Translations under genes and position numbers: made by a program
In this document: positions 63,087-64,000 of the stretch, piece by piece
How positions within the stretch are numbered: position 1 is the first letter of the stretch
How the letters are laid out: each line of letters opens with the position of its first letter
Source of the DNA: Campylobacter concisus
GTDB taxonomy: Bacteria > Campylobacterota > Campylobacteria > Campylobacterales > Campylobacteraceae
Assembly: GCF_001891085.1 (NCBI RefSeq)
Contig: NZ_JXUP01000003.1
Span: forward strand, 62,001 to 126,000
DNA length: 64,000 nucleotides
Direction of reading: 5' to 3'
Notes under the pieces: model-generated
Told to the model about the DNA's origin: nothing
Database searches by the model: none
Seen by the model: the letters and a program-made list of their open reading frames with translations, nothing else

Positions 63087-64000
63087 TTATCTCCTTATTT
63101 TTATTGTTATTTCACTTTGATTTGAGTTTTGATCAAGGCATTTTATGCTGTGCTCGCCAAGAGTTAGATCAAACTTTTTTTCGCTTGCGTTTTCTATCTT
63201 AGAAAAGTTCAAATCATCTATTTTTAGGTAAATTTCATCGCCTAAAAACGCGTAGCATTTTACCATAACTTGTGTGATATTTTCATCTGTCACTATCTCT
63301 TCACCGTCATACGGATAGGCAAAAACTGGCTTTTTGTCTTTAAAAATTTCAGCACAAGGACTTGTTTGTATCTCATCTTTATCCAAAAGCTCATTTTTAA
63401 CCAAAAAATTAAGCTCTTCGCCTCTTAAACTTTCGCACTTATCCTTTAAATCTACACCCTTTATCCTATCATCAAGCGCCATTTTTTTACACTTTTCATA
63501 GTTAAAGGCATCAAGGCAGGTTGGCAGCTTTTCTATGCCATCTGGCTCACTTATAAATCTTAACTTCTCTTTTTGAGCGATTATCTTAAACATATCAAAA
63601 AGACTCTTTGATACGTCATTTAGTCCTGTTAATTTATCGGTTTTACTGGCATTAAAATTTCCAATCCAAATAGCAATTGTGTAATTTTCATCAACGCCTA
63701 TGGCGTAAAGATCACGTGAGTTTGCGCTTGTGCCAGTTTTAAAAGCAATCTTTGGCGTATTTTGGGCGTACTGCCAAGCATTTTTTAGATACGATCTTGA
63801 GGCTTCACTTAGCATTTTAGCAGTCAAATAGGCACTTTGAGGCGAGATGAGAGTTACATTTTTCTCCTCATTTTTGTAGTTTTTGCCAGCAAACTCAAGC
63901 GGCCTATAAATGCCGTCATTTGCATAAATAGTATAAAGATGAGCAAGATCAAGCAGGCTCATTTCAGCACTTCCAAGCGTTATAGAAGCTCCATAATACT
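63087..64000 (-). CDS. pbpC: Penicillin-binding protein 1C, C-terminal part (5' end outside window)
   Basis: The frame is open to the window edge, so the transglycosylase domain and the first transpeptidase motifs are not seen. Visible are the end of the transpeptidase domain (YGASITLGSAEMSLLDLAH, then KTGT in FKTGTSANSRD and WIGNFNASKTDKLTG) and a C-terminal PBP1c-type extension with cysteines ending in SEITIKIRR. The AAGGAG at the 3' end serves as the ribosome-binding site of the alpha-2-macroglobulin gene. Confidence 0.88.
   Translation of the reverse strand, partial: YYGASITLGSAEMSLLDLAHLYTIYANDGIYRPLEFAGKNYKNEEKNVTLISPQSAYLTAKMLSEASRSYLKNAWQYAQNTPKIAFKTGTSANSRDLYAIGVDENYTIAIWIGNFNASKTDKLTGLNDVSKSLFDMFKIIAQKEKLRFISEPDGIEKLPTCLDAFNYEKCKKMALDDRIKGVDLKDKCESLRGEELNFLVKNELLDKDEIQTSPCAEIFKDKKPVFAYPYDGEEIVTDENITQVMVKCYAFLGDEIYLKIDDLNFSKIENASEKKFDLTLGEHSIKCLDQNSNQSEITIKIRR

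Noticed and set aside
1-64000. CRISPR arrays, insertion sequences, prophage or integrase genes
   Set aside because: No regularly spaced repeats, terminal inverted repeats with transposase, or phage-type genes were found on either strand.

Overview
This is a contiguous, gene-dense, AT-rich chromosomal stretch from a Campylobacter close to C. concisus, C. curvus or C. showae. I infer this from codon use, the wealth of tightly overlapping genes, extended -10 promoters, and gene blocks that I recall from C. jejuni and Helicobacter pylori. These blocks are aroB-mscS-mtaB-ftsH-like; speA-hisS-tmk-coaD-ubiX-flgA; hslU-hslV-rplI-argG plus S4-tsaE-lptB-rpoN; ftsW-murG; and met transporter-valS. The species name is an inference. 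No prophage, IS element, CRISPR array or rRNA is visible.

Layout. (1) 1-6750 (+): end of a COG3400-like gene, aroB, an MscS channel, mtaB, an FtsH-like AAA protein that has lost its protease motif, and mogA. (2) 6751-7972: a decayed zone with a broken membrane protein gene and a frameshifted thiE-like gene. (3) 7959-17817 (-): one long run of overlapping genes that starts at a good promoter in front of tRNA-Gly and continues flgA-ubiX-coaD-tmk-hisS-speA-aspB-thiS-thiF-thiG-thiH-thiE'. (4) 17822-20253 (-): moeA and murA. (5) 20394-22486 (+): an NlpC/P60 lipoprotein, a DUF455 ferritin-like protein and sixA. (6) 22496-33578 (-): a type II secretion/MSHA-like operon matching the Cts DNA-uptake genes of C. 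jejuni, with a two-protein PAS plus chemoreceptor energy-taxis pair as its tail. (7) 33638-38062 (-): era, hslU, hslV, rplI, argG. (8) 38265-41191 (+): a TonB-dependent siderophore receptor coupled to a periplasmic trilactone esterase. (9) 41225-43843 (+): S4-domain protein, tsaE, lptB, rpoN. (10) 43844-46683: four genes of unknown role, one with a J domain, and tRNA-Arg. (11) 46675-50397: murG, ftsW, murI, dedA. (12) 50505-54061 (-): methionine ABC transporter metN-metI-metQ-metQ. (13) 54094-57844 (-): DAP dehydrogenase and valS. (14) 57965-64000 (-): bacterial alpha-2-macroglobulin and the end of its partner PBP1c.

The most interesting signal lies in the 257-base gap between metI and the first metQ. 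It holds a 19-residue open frame with its own ribosome-binding site, rich in Met and Cys (MKSDMCHMCR...). Two mutually exclusive stem-loops follow directly (9 perfect bp, or 21 bp with one G-U). This is the geometry of a ribosome-mediated attenuator and suggests that the methionine-binding proteins are controlled by the supply of sulfur amino acids. Other points of note: a MetQ paralogue with an altered ligand site, a chemoreceptor whose C-terminal domain looks like a CZB domain without zinc ligands, and a flgA gene whose signal peptide abuts tRNA-Gly with no normal start codon.

Functionally the window is mostly core: envelope synthesis (murA, murG, murI, ftsW, lptB, PBP1c), cofactors (thiamine, molybdopterin, CoA), translation (hisS, valS, rplI, two tRNAs, tRNA modification), and proteostasis (HslUV). 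The accessory parts are DNA uptake, iron scavenging, energy taxis and host-protease defence.
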